A DNA stretch of 28,894 nt, taken from positions 1 through 28,894 of IMG/VR virus record IMGVR_UViG_3300025407_000093; one strand, written 5' to 3'. Positions 1-4,992 of the stretch are shown in pieces; positions within the stretch are counted from its first letter, which is position 1; each line of letters begins with the position of its first letter. The notes under the pieces are model-generated. The model was not told where the DNA came from, searched no databases, and saw only the letters and a list, made by a program, of their open reading frames with translations. This stretch comes from a virus. A program made the position numbers and the translations under genes.

Positions 1-6
1 TTAATA

Positions 7-402
7 ATGATTACTTACAAATGGTCAATCCCTAAGATGACGGTTAATCCATCTGTTGATGGTAAGACCGATGTGGTGATCTATGCCGATTGGATGTGTG
101 TCGGTACGGATGACGTTAACAACCTGATTGCTGCGGCTGCTGGAACGGCTAAGTTGGGTGAGCCAGCCAATCCATTTACAGCTTACAACAATTTGCAAGA
201 AGCTCAAGTCTTAGCTTGGTGCTTCGAGCCTGTAACGTATAGCATTACAGATGAAGATACCAACGTAACGACTACAATTACGACTAATCTGCAACCAGAT
301 ACAGAAGCCCAAGTAGCAGGTCAATTAGCTCGCCAACTGGCTGCTATTTCTGCTAATCCTCCTTTACCGTGGGTCAAAAATGGAAACGCCAATCAGCCAT
401 GA
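7..402 (+). CDS. Conserved phage protein of unknown function, downstream of the tail gene region
   Basis: A 131-residue soluble protein. It starts at the ATG at 7, which overlaps a TAA (5-7), as if coupled to a gene lying to the left of the window. It is rich in Thr, Ala and Asn with a central acidic/Thr stretch (residues about 80-95), has no membrane segment or signal peptide, and ends in a Pro/Asn-rich tail. I recognise the type as a small protein often found just after tail-fibre or tailspike genes in podoviruses, but I know no activity. Its last 23 bases overlap the next gene. A virion or tail-accessory role is only a guess from position. Confidence 0.75.
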   Translation: MITYKWSIPKMTVNPSVDGKTDVVIYADWMCVGTDDVNNLIAAAAGTAKLGEPANPFTAYNNLQEAQVLAWCFEPVTYSITDEDTNVTTTITTNLQPDTEAQVAGQLARQLAAISANPPLPWVKNGNANQP

Positions 403-604
403 GCAAATCTATCAACGCTTGCTAGAAGTTGAGGCTAAGGTCGATTCCATTGACCGCAACACTAAAGAGCTAATTGATACTTTTCAGGCGTTTAAAGGCG
501 CTATGAGGGTAATTGACATGATGGCGTCACTTGCCAAGCCAATGATGTATATCACTGGTTTTCTTGGCGTTATTGGCGTTGTATGGACTAACTGGAAAAA
601 ATAA
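380..604 (+). CDS. Small membrane protein with N-terminal helix and C-terminal TM (holin-like or lysis-associated)
   Basis: 74 residues. Residues 5-40 look like a charged amphipathic helix or coiled coil (heptad-like L/V/I spacing), and one membrane segment lies at about 54-70, followed by a short basic end (NWKK). Proteins of this build are frequent next to podovirus lysis genes and are usually left as hypothetical. It starts inside the previous gene (23-base overlap) and its TAA shares a base with the ATG of the next gene, so it is probably translationally coupled on both sides. Holin or antiholin-like function is possible but unproven. Confidence 0.75.
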   Translation: METPISHEQIYQRLLEVEAKVDSIDRNTKELIDTFQAFKGAMRVIDMMASLAKPMMYITGFLGVIGVVWTNWKK

Positions 605-1110
605 TGATTGACCCAATCACAGCTCTAGCAGCGATACAGTCAGCCGTTAAGCTCGTCAAAAAGATGAGTTCAACGGTAGACGATGTTGCCTCGCTTGGCC
701 CTGTGTTGGGCAAATACTTTGATGCTAAGAGCAACGCTGTTCAAGCAGTTAAGGAAGCTAAAGATTCTGGTCAGGCTTCCAACATGGGAACTGCTATCCA
801 GATTGAAATGGCTTTAGAGCAAACACGGCAATTTGAGGGTGAGCTTCAAATGCTGTTTATGCAAGCTGGCAAGATTGACGTTTGGAATAAAATCAAAGAG
901 CGCACAGCGCAAATGGACAAGGCTGACAAGTTTGCCGAGCAAGCAGCCAAAGACCGAGCAGCCGCCAAGAAGAAAGAGCAAGAAGAATTCTTTATTGCTG
1001 GTCTGATTGTGGTGCTGGTTGTTGTCTTTGGTTACGTTGGCTATCTGTTTGTGCAGGAATCAATTGACTATGCTAAAAAGAATAGCCATTCTGTTCGCAA
1101 GCACTCTTAG
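604..1110 (+). CDS. Phage membrane-anchored protein with long helical N-domain
   Basis: 168 residues. Residues 1-125 are mainly helical and Ala/Lys/Glu/Gln-rich, with a highly charged Lys/Ala/Glu stretch at 105-128. A strong membrane helix lies at about 129-150 (IAGLIVVLVVVFGYVGYLFV) and a basic tail follows, so it is C-terminally anchored. The start ATG overlaps the preceding TAA (TAATG). Such proteins recur between tail fibre and lysis genes of small podoviruses, but their function is unknown to me. The 3' end overlaps the lipoprotein gene that follows in another frame. Confidence 0.75.
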   Translation: MIDPITALAAIQSAVKLVKKMSSTVDDVASLGPVLGKYFDAKSNAVQAVKEAKDSGQASNMGTAIQIEMALEQTRQFEGELQMLFMQAGKIDVWNKIKERTAQMDKADKFAEQAAKDRAAAKKKEQEEFFIAGLIVVLVVVFGYVGYLFVQESIDYAKKNSHSVRKHS

Positions 1111-1282
1111 TTTGTTTGGTTGCGATGACCGAACAAGATACCAGTGTCAAATCCCAAGCCAATTTACGGCTGCGAAATGCCAAAGGCCAGTTTGTGAGTT
1201 CGCACAAAATTGCCCCGAGTATTTGGTCGCTCCTATTCTCCAGAAAAACCTACCAAATGCGCCTGACACCAGAGGAAATTAA
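1070..1282 (+). CDS. Small phage lipoprotein
   Basis: 70 residues from the ATG at 1070. A longer reading from an upstream in-frame codon at 1007 would add a stretch lying inside the previous gene and spoil the signal peptide. The N-terminus is a clean lipoprotein signal: MLKR, hydrophobic core, then LFGC with Cys18 as the predicted lipidated residue. The mature part begins DDRTRYQC and is Cys-rich (CQ...KCQRPVC...NCPE), a pattern I recognise from small unannotated podovirus lipoproteins near lysis genes. It overlaps the next gene out of frame for about 158 bases. An envelope or lysis role is inferred from context. Confidence 0.7.
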   Translation: MLKRIAILFASTLSLFGCDDRTRYQCQIPSQFTAAKCQRPVCEFAQNCPEYLVAPILQKNLPNAPDTRGN

Positions 1283-1535
1283 AATCCGAATGTGGGCCTT
1301 TGTGGTCTTTTCGGTGGTCTTTGTGTTTGTGTGCATCACATTCATGATGCTCTATTCCCTGACCTTTGTTGAGCAGCCAATGAAGGCAATGGCTCCTATT
1401 GACCAGGCTTATACAAAGATGCTTAATGACATAGTGCTATTGATTGTTGGCGCTATTGGTGGCATTGCTTCTGAAAAGGGTTTGGGCATGGTTAGCACAG
1501 TTATTGCTAAGAATCATGAGGAGCAGCCAAAATGA
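1125..1535 (+). CDS. Two-helix membrane protein, holin candidate
   Basis: 136 residues from ATG 1125; an in-frame TTG at 1116 is less likely. The N-terminal ~55 residues are basic and cytoplasm-like. Two membrane segments follow at about 57-79 (Phe/Val-rich) and 99-115, with a short acidic/polar tail. Two helices, a charged N-terminus and a place directly before Rz/Rz1 and the endolysin make it the best holin candidate in the window, though no family signature was recognised. Its stop overlaps the Rz start (ATGA). It shares 158 bases with the lipoprotein gene in a different frame. Confidence 0.7.
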   Translation: MTEQDTSVKSQANLRLRNAKGQFVSSHKIAPSIWSLLFSRKTYQMRLTPEEIKIRMWAFVVFSVVFVFVCITFMMLYSLTFVEQPMKAMAPIDQAYTKMLNDIVLLIVGAIGGIASEKGLGMVSTVIAKNHEEQPK

Positions 1536-1993
1536 TGATACCTTGGAAGCTAATTGCTATATTGGTAAGCTGGTTGGTTATTGCTGTGGCTGTTTATGAG
1601 CATGAGCAATCAGAATTTGACAAAGAACGTGCAATAGCACAGGCTGCACTAGAGGCGGCTAACCAGAAAGCAAAGGAAATATCTAATGACCGAGATCAAC
1701 GAATTGCCTCGATTTCTAGCGATTTGGCCTCTACGCAAGCCAAGGCTGACCAAGCTGCTAAAACGCTTCGGAATAATCTTGCCTCTGGTGCTGTGCGGCT
1801 GTCAATCCCAGTTGCCAGTTGTAGCTCAATGCCCAACGATTCCTCCTCTGCCAGCGGGAATACAGAAGCAAGAGCCGACCTTGACGCAGGAGTTAGTGAA
1901 GCTCTTGTCTCCATCACAGAAAGAGGCGACCAAGCAATCAACCAATTGAACGCTTGTATCTCAGCATATAACTCACTATTGGAAATTAAATGA
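1532..1993 (+). CDS. Rz: Rz-like inner-membrane spanin (i-spanin)
   Basis: 153 residues: an N-terminal membrane anchor at about 6-21, then a long Ala/Gln/Lys/Asp-rich coiled coil (about 25-85), a segment beginning LSIP...C, a Ser-rich variable patch, and a C-terminal helix with the GDQAINQLNACISAYNSL type ending of phage Rz proteins. Rz spans the periplasm and, with Rz1, fuses inner and outer membranes in the last lysis step. The Rz1 gene is nested inside it in the +1 frame. It is coupled by ATGA overlaps to the holin candidate before it and the endolysin after it. Confidence 0.88.
   Translation: MMIPWKLIAILVSWLVIAVAVYEHEQSEFDKERAIAQAALEAANQKAKEISNDRDQRIASISSDLASTQAKADQAAKTLRNNLASGAVRLSIPVASCSSMPNDSSSASGNTEARADLDAGVSEALVSITERGDQAINQLNACISAYNSLLEIK
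1686..1949 (+). CDS. Rz1: Rz1-like outer-membrane spanin lipoprotein nested in Rz
   Basis: 87 residues entirely inside Rz in the +1 frame. An AAGGA-type ribosome site lies about 9 bases before the ATG at 1686. The signal region has basic residues (R17, K18, K23, K26, R27) and a hydrophobic core ending LCGC, with Cys39 as the predicted lipidation site. The mature protein of about 49 residues has a proline-containing segment (CPTIPPLPAG), as expected of an o-spanin. The N-terminal extension before the signal is longer than usual, so a non-ATG start nearer 1747-1755 is possible. Nesting, lipobox and position make the call solid. Confidence 0.85.
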   Translation: MTEINELPRFLAIWPLRKPRLTKLLKRFGIILPLVLCGCQSQLPVVAQCPTIPPLPAGIQKQEPTLTQELVKLLSPSQKEATKQSTN

Positions 1994-2583
1994 ACATCGA
2001 ACAACTACGCCAGCTTGACATTCCTGAAGAATGGTTTGAACCCTTCCAAGAAACTTTTGCTCGATTTGAGATCAATACAGCTTTGCGTAAAGCTGCTTTT
2101 ATTGGTCAATGTGGGCATGAATCAGGTGGCTTTCGTGTTTTAGAAGAAAACCTCAACTACAAACCTGAAGCTCTAATGCGTGAATGGCCTAGCCGTTTTG
2201 ATGCTGAGAATGTTGATGAATACGCTCACGAACCTGAAAAGATTGCAAACAAGGTCTATGCTGGTCGCATGGGCAACGGCAATGAAGAATCAGGCGAGGG
2301 CTGGAAGTATCATGGTCGTGGCCTTATCCAATTGACAGGCAAGGACAATTACACTTTGTGTGGTGATTCGTTGCAGACTGATTTATTGCATCATCCTGAA
2401 TTGCTTGTTGGTCAGCAATACGCCGCTTTGTCTGCTGGCTGGTTTTGGCGCAAACACGGCTTAAACGAGCTTGCAGATACAAAACAATACGAAACCATGA
2501 CTAAGCGCATTAACGGCGGTCTATTGGGCCTAGATGACCGTTTAAAGCGCATTAACCATGCTTTAGAAGTGTTGAGCGAATAA
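1990..2583 (+). CDS. Endolysin, glycoside hydrolase family 19 (chitinase-like)
   Basis: 197 residues, about the whole length of single-domain phage GH19 lysins. It carries the CGHESGGF motif (residues 41-48) with the likely catalytic Glu44, followed by LEENLNY holding the second acidic residue (Glu52/53), then YHGRGLIQLTGKDNY (107-121), characteristic of the family's substrate groove. The predicted role is cleavage of the glycan strands of peptidoglycan at lysis. There is no signal peptide, so export should depend on a holin. The start overlaps the Rz stop (ATGA). The last 21 bases overlap the convergent HNH-like gene on the other strand. Confidence 0.93.
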   Translation: MNIEQLRQLDIPEEWFEPFQETFARFEINTALRKAAFIGQCGHESGGFRVLEENLNYKPEALMREWPSRFDAENVDEYAHEPEKIANKVYAGRMGNGNEESGEGWKYHGRGLIQLTGKDNYTLCGDSLQTDLLHHPELLVGQQYAALSAGWFWRKHGLNELADTKQYETMTKRINGGLLGLDDRLKRINHALEVLSE

Positions 2584-2829
2584 TCTCTCAATCGTCACGT
2601 TAAGGGCATCCAATTCATTCATTTTGCGGATTGCCCAAGCTCTCTTTTGGCCATGCCACCCCATCATTGACCCTCGATGGCAGTCTGGGCATAGCGCTAT
2701 GCAGGTAAATTGAAGCCCTTGCTTTATGTGGTGGGCTTCACTTGGCCCAGGTTGGTCACACACGCTGCACGACAATTCCTTTACTCTTGCTAAATAGGCT
2801 CGTTCCAGCTTGTTGAGTTTGTTGTTCAT
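2563..2829 (-). CDS. HNH-like nuclease, resembling phage P1 Ref-type proteins
   Basis: 88 residues. A Cys/His pattern is visible: C21-x2-C24, then EAHHI with H33/H34, then C47-x2-C50-H51 and WHG with H59, which matches a treble-clef/HNH nuclease core with its zinc site. The order 'AHHI...LCPDCHRG...GWHG' resembles the RecA-dependent nuclease Ref of phage P1 and related small phage proteins. This is recognition by eye only. It is the last gene of the leftward operon, overlaps the previous minus-strand gene by 74 bases, and meets the endolysin tail to tail with a 21-base overlap. Confidence 0.75.
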   Translation of the reverse strand: MNNKLNKLERAYLARVKELSCSVCDQPGPSEAHHIKQGLQFTCIALCPDCHRGSMMGWHGQKRAWAIRKMNELDALNVTIERLFAQHF

Positions 2830-2959
2830 CTGACTTCTTTAATTTAGCTGATACGTCCTCTACGCCTTCAATGGTGTAGATGCGGCTTGCAATCTTGTCT
2901 AGCAGGTCTGGGTCGTGTTCTTTGACCAGCATTTTAAGTTTGATTGTTAATTCTTTCAC
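2756..2959 (-). CDS. Small protein of unknown function in the leftward operon
   Basis: 67 residues starting with GTG at 2959, chosen because that GTG overlaps the TGA of the upstream gene (GTGA). A GTG at 2971 in the same frame would lie inside that gene. The first ~45 residues are Lys/Leu/Asp-rich and probably helical, the rest is polar (Gln, Ser, Lys) and ends VQRV. No family was recognised. The C-terminal third overlaps the HNH-like gene in another frame, which lowers certainty about the 3' part. Confidence 0.5.
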   Translation of the reverse strand: MKELTIKLKMLVKEHDPDLLDKIASRIYTIEGVEDVSAKLKKSDEQQTQQAGTSLFSKSKGIVVQRV

Positions 2960-3219
2960 GCTAATTCCCACTCTCGTTCTTCACGGTTTGATTTTGATTT
3001 GACAGTCTTGCCCGTTAGCCTGACCAGCCCAAGCTGCATCATTTCTTTTAAACGCCTAGCGACTTGGTTAGGGTCAAGCATTGATCGGTCTGCTATACCG
3101 TCTTTGCCTTGTGGCCCACTAAGCACCAACACCGCTAGGATTTGGTCATAGTGCTTGGCTTTGAAGTCTACTTTGTCCGCAGCCAACTTGCTGGTTATGG
3201 GGTCATTGTTTCGGTACAT
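2956..3219 (-). CDS. Winged-helix DNA-binding protein
   Basis: 87 residues with a compact winged-helix look: helix 1 (HYDQILAVLVLSGPQGKDGIADR), recognition-type segment DPNQVARRLKEMMQLGLV, then a wing with basic residues (TGKTVKSKSNREERE). The DPNQV.RRL...LGLV layout recurs in small phage proteins annotated as helix-turn-helix or hypothetical. A DNA-binding regulatory role is likely, its target unknown. It lies within the leftward microgene operon, overlapping its upstream neighbour by 17 bases and its downstream neighbour by 4. Confidence 0.75.
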   Translation of the reverse strand: MYRNNDPITSKLAADKVDFKAKHYDQILAVLVLSGPQGKDGIADRSMLDPNQVARRLKEMMQLGLVRLTGKTVKSKSNREEREWELA

Positions 3220-3328
3220 CTTTTTCCCTTAATTTAGCCTCAAGAAGGCGCACAAATTCTTTGACTGATGCGTAGGGTGCTGACAAGCCCGAATCACGCA
3301 TTAAACGGGCTATATCACGCTTGGTCAT
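3203..3328 (-). CDS. 41-residue protein of unknown function
   Basis: A short open frame from ATG 3328 to TGA 3203. The product is charged and probably helical: MTKRDIARLMRDSGL, then a segment with KEFVRLLEAKLREKD. It resembles a shortened version of the MTxxxI...-type small proteins encoded further upstream in this operon (3857-4099 and 4096-4347), so it may be a remnant or a minimal member of that group. The frame fits exactly between its neighbours, with a 17-base overlap into the winged-helix gene. No obvious strong ribosome site. Confidence 0.5.
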   Translation of the reverse strand: MTKRDIARLMRDSGLSAPYASVKEFVRLLEAKLREKDVPKQ

Positions 3329-3330
3329 GG

Positions 3331-3411
3331 TTATTTCCAGTATTCATACACTACAAAGTAAATGCCAATCCAAAACAGGACAGCCCAAAAAATGCTGATA
3401 AGCGTTTTCAA
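3331..3411 (-). CDS. 26-residue single-helix membrane microprotein (TTG start)
   Basis: The predicted product is nearly all one membrane helix (TLISIFWAVLFWIGIYFVV) with a YEYWK end. The TTG start at 3411 overlaps the TGA of the preceding gene (TTGA), the same stop/start coupling used elsewhere in the operon. Aromatic belts (Trp, Tyr, Phe) at both ends suit a bilayer-spanning peptide. No family known; such microproteins can act on host membrane complexes, but that is speculation. Support is the coupling, the helix and the absence of any other gene in this slot. Confidence 0.45.
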   Translation of the reverse strand: MKTLISIFWAVLFWIGIYFVVYEYWK

Positions 3412-3500
3412 AACGGCGCATCCTCAAAGTTGTCTGAATTGAACTTAGGCTCACCAGGTTTGCTTGGTGGTAATTGGTTTGGAAAAGGCCAGTTACTCAT
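3408..3500 (-). CDS. 30-residue microprotein with an SSB-like acidic C-terminal tail
   Basis: From ATG 3500 to TGA 3408. The protein is Pro/Asn-rich and unstructured-looking (MSNWPFPNQLPPSKPG...) and ends NSDNFEDAPF. Bacterial SSB proteins end in an acidic stretch closing with Pro-Phe (DDDIPF in E. coli), which docks many repair enzymes, so this could be a free mimic of that tail. Its ATG overlaps the stop of the zinc-ribbon gene by 4 bases and its stop overlaps the next start. The SSB-like protein at 9713-9967 ends similarly (DSDVPF). The coding call is fair; the function is inference. Confidence 0.5.
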   Translation of the reverse strand: MSNWPFPNQLPPSKPGEPKFNSDNFEDAPF

Positions 3501-3706
3501 GTGTTCTTATCCTTGAGTTGATACCCCTCGCCCGTCCAGCGGCAGACCAAGCAGGTTGCTGGTGAATCTGCATCTTGCGTTTTCATGCTGTGGCAATAGT
3601 GTTCGCCTGTATTACGCATGAACATCTGGTGATGCTCAGTCGTCACTTGGTCGCTTCCACATTCAGGACAGTGGTATGTCGGTTCTTCGGTTTTCTTTTT
3701 AGTCAT
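3497..3706 (-). CDS. Zinc-ribbon protein
   Basis: 69 residues with two Cys pairs, C13-x2-C16 (YHCPECGSD) and C52-x2-C55 (ATCLVCRWTG), spaced like a zinc ribbon, and extra His/Cys between (H25, H26, H37, C38). It is basic at the start (MTKKK). Such small zinc ribbons in phages are mostly uncharacterised; nucleic-acid or RNA-polymerase binding are the usual guesses. It overlaps its upstream neighbour by 8 bases and its downstream neighbour by 4 (ATGA). Confidence 0.75.
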   Translation of the reverse strand: MTKKKTEEPTYHCPECGSDQVTTEHHQMFMRNTGEHYCHSMKTQDADSPATCLVCRWTGEGYQLKDKNT

Positions 3707-3860
3707 TCTTAGCCTCTCTTAATGCTTTAAGTTCATTTCTCAGGCGTGTGTAGCCTGCGTAGTGCAGGGCCATCTCATAAGAGCCATCCTGTGCGCTCTG
3801 CCAATGTGCCTGTGCCTCTCTAATCTTTTCCATCTCAGCGATGATTTGTTCTTCAGTCAT
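3699..3860 (-). CDS. 53-residue helical protein, MTEEQI-type
   Basis: From ATG 3860 to TAA 3699. The sequence is charged and helical (MTEEQIIAEMEKIREAQAHW..., later LRNELKALREAKND). It begins with the same MTxEQI signature as the next two genes upstream, hinting at common origin or copied start regions. The start overlaps the preceding TGA (ATGA), and the stop overlaps the zinc-ribbon start by 8 bases. Function unknown. Confidence 0.6.
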   Translation of the reverse strand: MTEEQIIAEMEKIREAQAHWQSAQDGSYEMALHYAGYTRLRNELKALREAKND

Positions 3861-4119
3861 GCTTCACCTCTTGCTCGGATGGCATCAGCACAAACTAATT
3901 TCATGCTATTAGCTGAACGTGGGTCTTCACGCTCGTAGTGGTCTTGAGCCTCACACAACTTTGCACACGCCTCACGCTCTGCGGCAGCGGCAGTCTCAAG
4001 AAGAATCTCTAACATAAGCGGAACATAGGGCTTGCCTTCATATACAGTCAGCGGATAGCCTGCCTTTTTAACAATATCAAGGATTTCTTGCTCAGTCATG
4101 CTTCACCTCTTGCTCGGAT
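3853..4119. repeat. 28-base direct repeat (3853-3880 and 4092-4119) at two successive gene junctions
   Basis: The same 28 bases occur at 3853-3880 and 4092-4119. On the minus strand each copy encodes the end (IRARGEA-stop) of one small gene and the overlapping MTE start of the next. The copies are exactly one gene length apart (239 bases), the expected trace of tandem duplication, and could recombine to delete or amplify the gene between them. Confidence 0.85.
3857..4099 (-). CDS. Small phage protein of the 'EREACAKLCE...IRARGEA' type
   Basis: 80 residues: MTEQEILDIVKKAGYP, a middle segment, then AAAEREACAKLCEAQ and a C-terminal CADAIRARGEA. The EREACA...C...IRARG pattern is very common in small unannotated phage proteins, often in several copies per genome. 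It is likely helical, with conserved cysteines but no recognised catalytic site. It shares its ending with the upstream paralogue, and the shared DNA at the two gene junctions is a 28-base exact repeat. ATGA overlaps occur at both ends. Confidence 0.7.
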   Translation of the reverse strand: MTEQEILDIVKKAGYPLTVYEGKPYVPLMLEILLETAAAAEREACAKLCEAQDHYEREDPRSANSMKLVCADAIRARGEA

Positions 4120-4347
4120 TCTTTCGGCATAAAAATCAAGCGCAGAATCAACTGCTGGTTGTAATTGTGGAACATGGCTATTTGGAATGGCTGACAAAGT
4201 TTTGCGCAACTCTGCACACGCCTCACGCTCATGCTGTGCTACCAGTTTGGCAAACTTTACGGGGTCTAATTCGCCAGCAACATAGTCATCATTGCTTTCA
4301 ATAACCAAGGCTTGGTCATACAGTTTTGCAATTTGTTCGTCAGTCAT
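4096..4347 (-). CDS. Paralogue of the preceding small phage protein
   Basis: 83 residues from ATG 4347. An earlier in-frame start at 4383 is rejected because ATG 4347 overlaps the TGA of a 30-codon membrane microprotein gene (ATGA), the operon's usual junction. It begins MTDEQIAKLYDQ, has QHEREACAELRKTL in the middle and ends IRARGEA exactly like its neighbour, so the two are tandem duplicates that have diverged. Function unknown. Confidence 0.7.
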   Translation of the reverse strand: MTDEQIAKLYDQALVIESNDDYVAGELDPVKFAKLVAQHEREACAELRKTLSAIPNSHVPQLQPAVDSALDFYAERIRARGEA

Positions 4348-4436
4348 ACTAAAGCCACCGCCAAAAACCAAGCCAACAGACAAGCAATGACAACAGCCAA
4401 TGCGTAATCCAAGAATGTTTCAAAAAGGGAGTTCAT
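4344..4436 (-). CDS. 30-residue single-helix membrane microprotein
   Basis: From ATG 4436 to TGA 4344. It has an AAGGA ribosome site about 7 bases upstream. The product is MNSLFETFLDYALAVVI followed by a Leu/Ala/Trp/Val-rich stretch to the end, one membrane helix filling residues about 8-30. The ATGA overlap with the next gene supports real translation. It overlaps the end of the upstream gene by 17 bases. No family recognised; membrane location is the only safe statement. Confidence 0.6.
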   Translation of the reverse strand: MNSLFETFLDYALAVVIACLLAWFLAVALV

Positions 4437-4635
4437 TGCTGTTCCTTTCGTTGAACTGGGGTTGCGAGGAGCCATTTGTCACCAAGGTATCGAACAGAAG
4501 CGACCCAAGAGCGAATGTTGTGTCGGACAATATGACGTTCGATATACGGTCTATCAAAGTGTCCTCGAACCCTTTTGAGTAAAGAAGTTGGCATAGTTGG
4601 TCTAGCTCCATTTGCTGTGTTGAGTTGTCTTGCAT
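4420..4635 (-). CDS. 71-residue protein of unknown function
   Basis: The start is ATG 4635, which has TTAGGAAC 8-10 bases upstream. A longer frame to 4797 would run through the upstream gene and is rejected. The product is acidic/polar and likely helical (MELDQLCQLLYSKGFEDTLI, then SDTTFALGSLLFDTLV) with an Asn/Gln/Ser-rich tail ending ELPF. It is separated from the first gene of the operon by an attenuator-like hairpin. No family recognised. Confidence 0.6.
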   Translation of the reverse strand: MQDNSTQQMELDQLCQLLYSKGFEDTLIDRISNVILSDTTFALGSLLFDTLVTNGSSQPQFNERNSNELPF

Positions 4636-4644
4636 GGTTGTTCC

Positions 4645-4663
4645 TAAAAAGCCCGAAGGCTTA
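4645..4663 (-). terminator. Attenuator-like hairpin with UUCG loop inside the leftward operon
   Basis: On the minus strand the 5-bp stem AAGCC/GGCTT is closed by a TTCG tetraloop and followed at once by a T-run ending TTTTTAGG. It begins at the TAA stop of the first gene (4661-4849) and lies just before the ribosome site of the second. A short stem and T5 suggest partial termination, so the first gene may be made in excess over the other twelve. Seen in sequence; efficiency is unknown. Confidence 0.6.
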
Positions 4664-4849
4664 TTCGTAGGAAAGTTGTTGAAACTCAAAACTGTCTGCA
4701 AACTCAGGAGCGGCAGACTTGCGAATCTCAACAGACACGCAACCAAAACCGTAACGTTCTGCAAAATACTCTTTGGCGGCGGAAGTGTTGGCAACAACTG
4801 TAATTGTTGTTGAGGAAAAATCAGAAGGAAGGAAAGTGAAATCGGTCAT
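4661..4849 (-). CDS. First gene of the leftward operon, conserved small phage protein
   Basis: 62 residues with a near-perfect AGGAGGTCTT ribosome site directly before ATG 4849, the strongest in the operon. The protein looks like a small alpha/beta fold: MTDFTFLPSDFSSTTITVVA, then AAKEYFAERYGFGCVSVEIR, and an acidic aromatic end. I recognise the AxEYFAERYG.GC.SVE.RKS pattern from unannotated phage proteins, function unknown. Strong ribosome site, first position and a following attenuator suggest it is the most abundant product of the operon. Confidence 0.75.
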   Translation of the reverse strand: MTDFTFLPSDFSSTTITVVANTSAAKEYFAERYGFGCVSVEIRKSAAPEFADSFEFQQLSYE

Positions 4850-4894
4850 AAGACCTCCTAAAAGACCGCTTGCGTTTTGCTACGGCATGGATGT

Positions 4895-4922
4895 ATTGTA
4901 GAGCAAAATAGACAGACAACAA
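4895..4922 (-). promoter_or_regulatory. Sigma70-type promoter for the leftward operon
   Basis: On the minus strand: TTGTTG (4917-4922), 16-base spacer, TACAAT (4895-4900). Transcription would begin near 4888, about 40 bases before the first ATG at 4849. The match to consensus is good and it sits where a divergent promoter is needed. Confidence 0.65.
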
Positions 4923-4944
4923 CAACTATTTAAAAATTTTTGTA

Positions 4945-4970
4945 GGGACAAACCCTAACAAACCTTGTCT
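4945..4970. promoter_or_regulatory. Possible operator region between divergent promoters
   Basis: ACAAACC occurs twice (4948-4954 and 4958-4964), 10 bases apart, one helical turn. GACAA (4947-4951) and TTGTC (4965-4969) form an inverted repeat around the same stretch. It lies between the leftward promoter and the Cro-like gene, so it is a reasonable binding site for that protein. No binding evidence; the repeats are short. Confidence 0.35.
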
Positions 4971-4977
4971 AGTTTGA

Positions 4978-4986
4978 TGCTACACT
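4978..4986 (+). promoter_or_regulatory. Extended -10 promoter just before the Cro-like gene, predicting a leaderless mRNA
   Basis: TGC-TACACT is an extended -10 element (TGn plus TACACT at 4981-4986). No good -35 is seen at the right distance. Start of transcription would fall at about 4992-4993, on or next to the ATG at 4993, and there is no ribosome-binding sequence before that ATG. Both facts fit a leaderless message, as known for lambda cI from PRM. Confidence 0.45.
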
Positions 4987-4992
4987 TATGGG

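Noticed and set aside
4400-4813. Plus-strand frames at 4400-4582 and 4625-4813
   Set aside because: Antisense to supported small genes that have strong ribosome sites on the minus strand.
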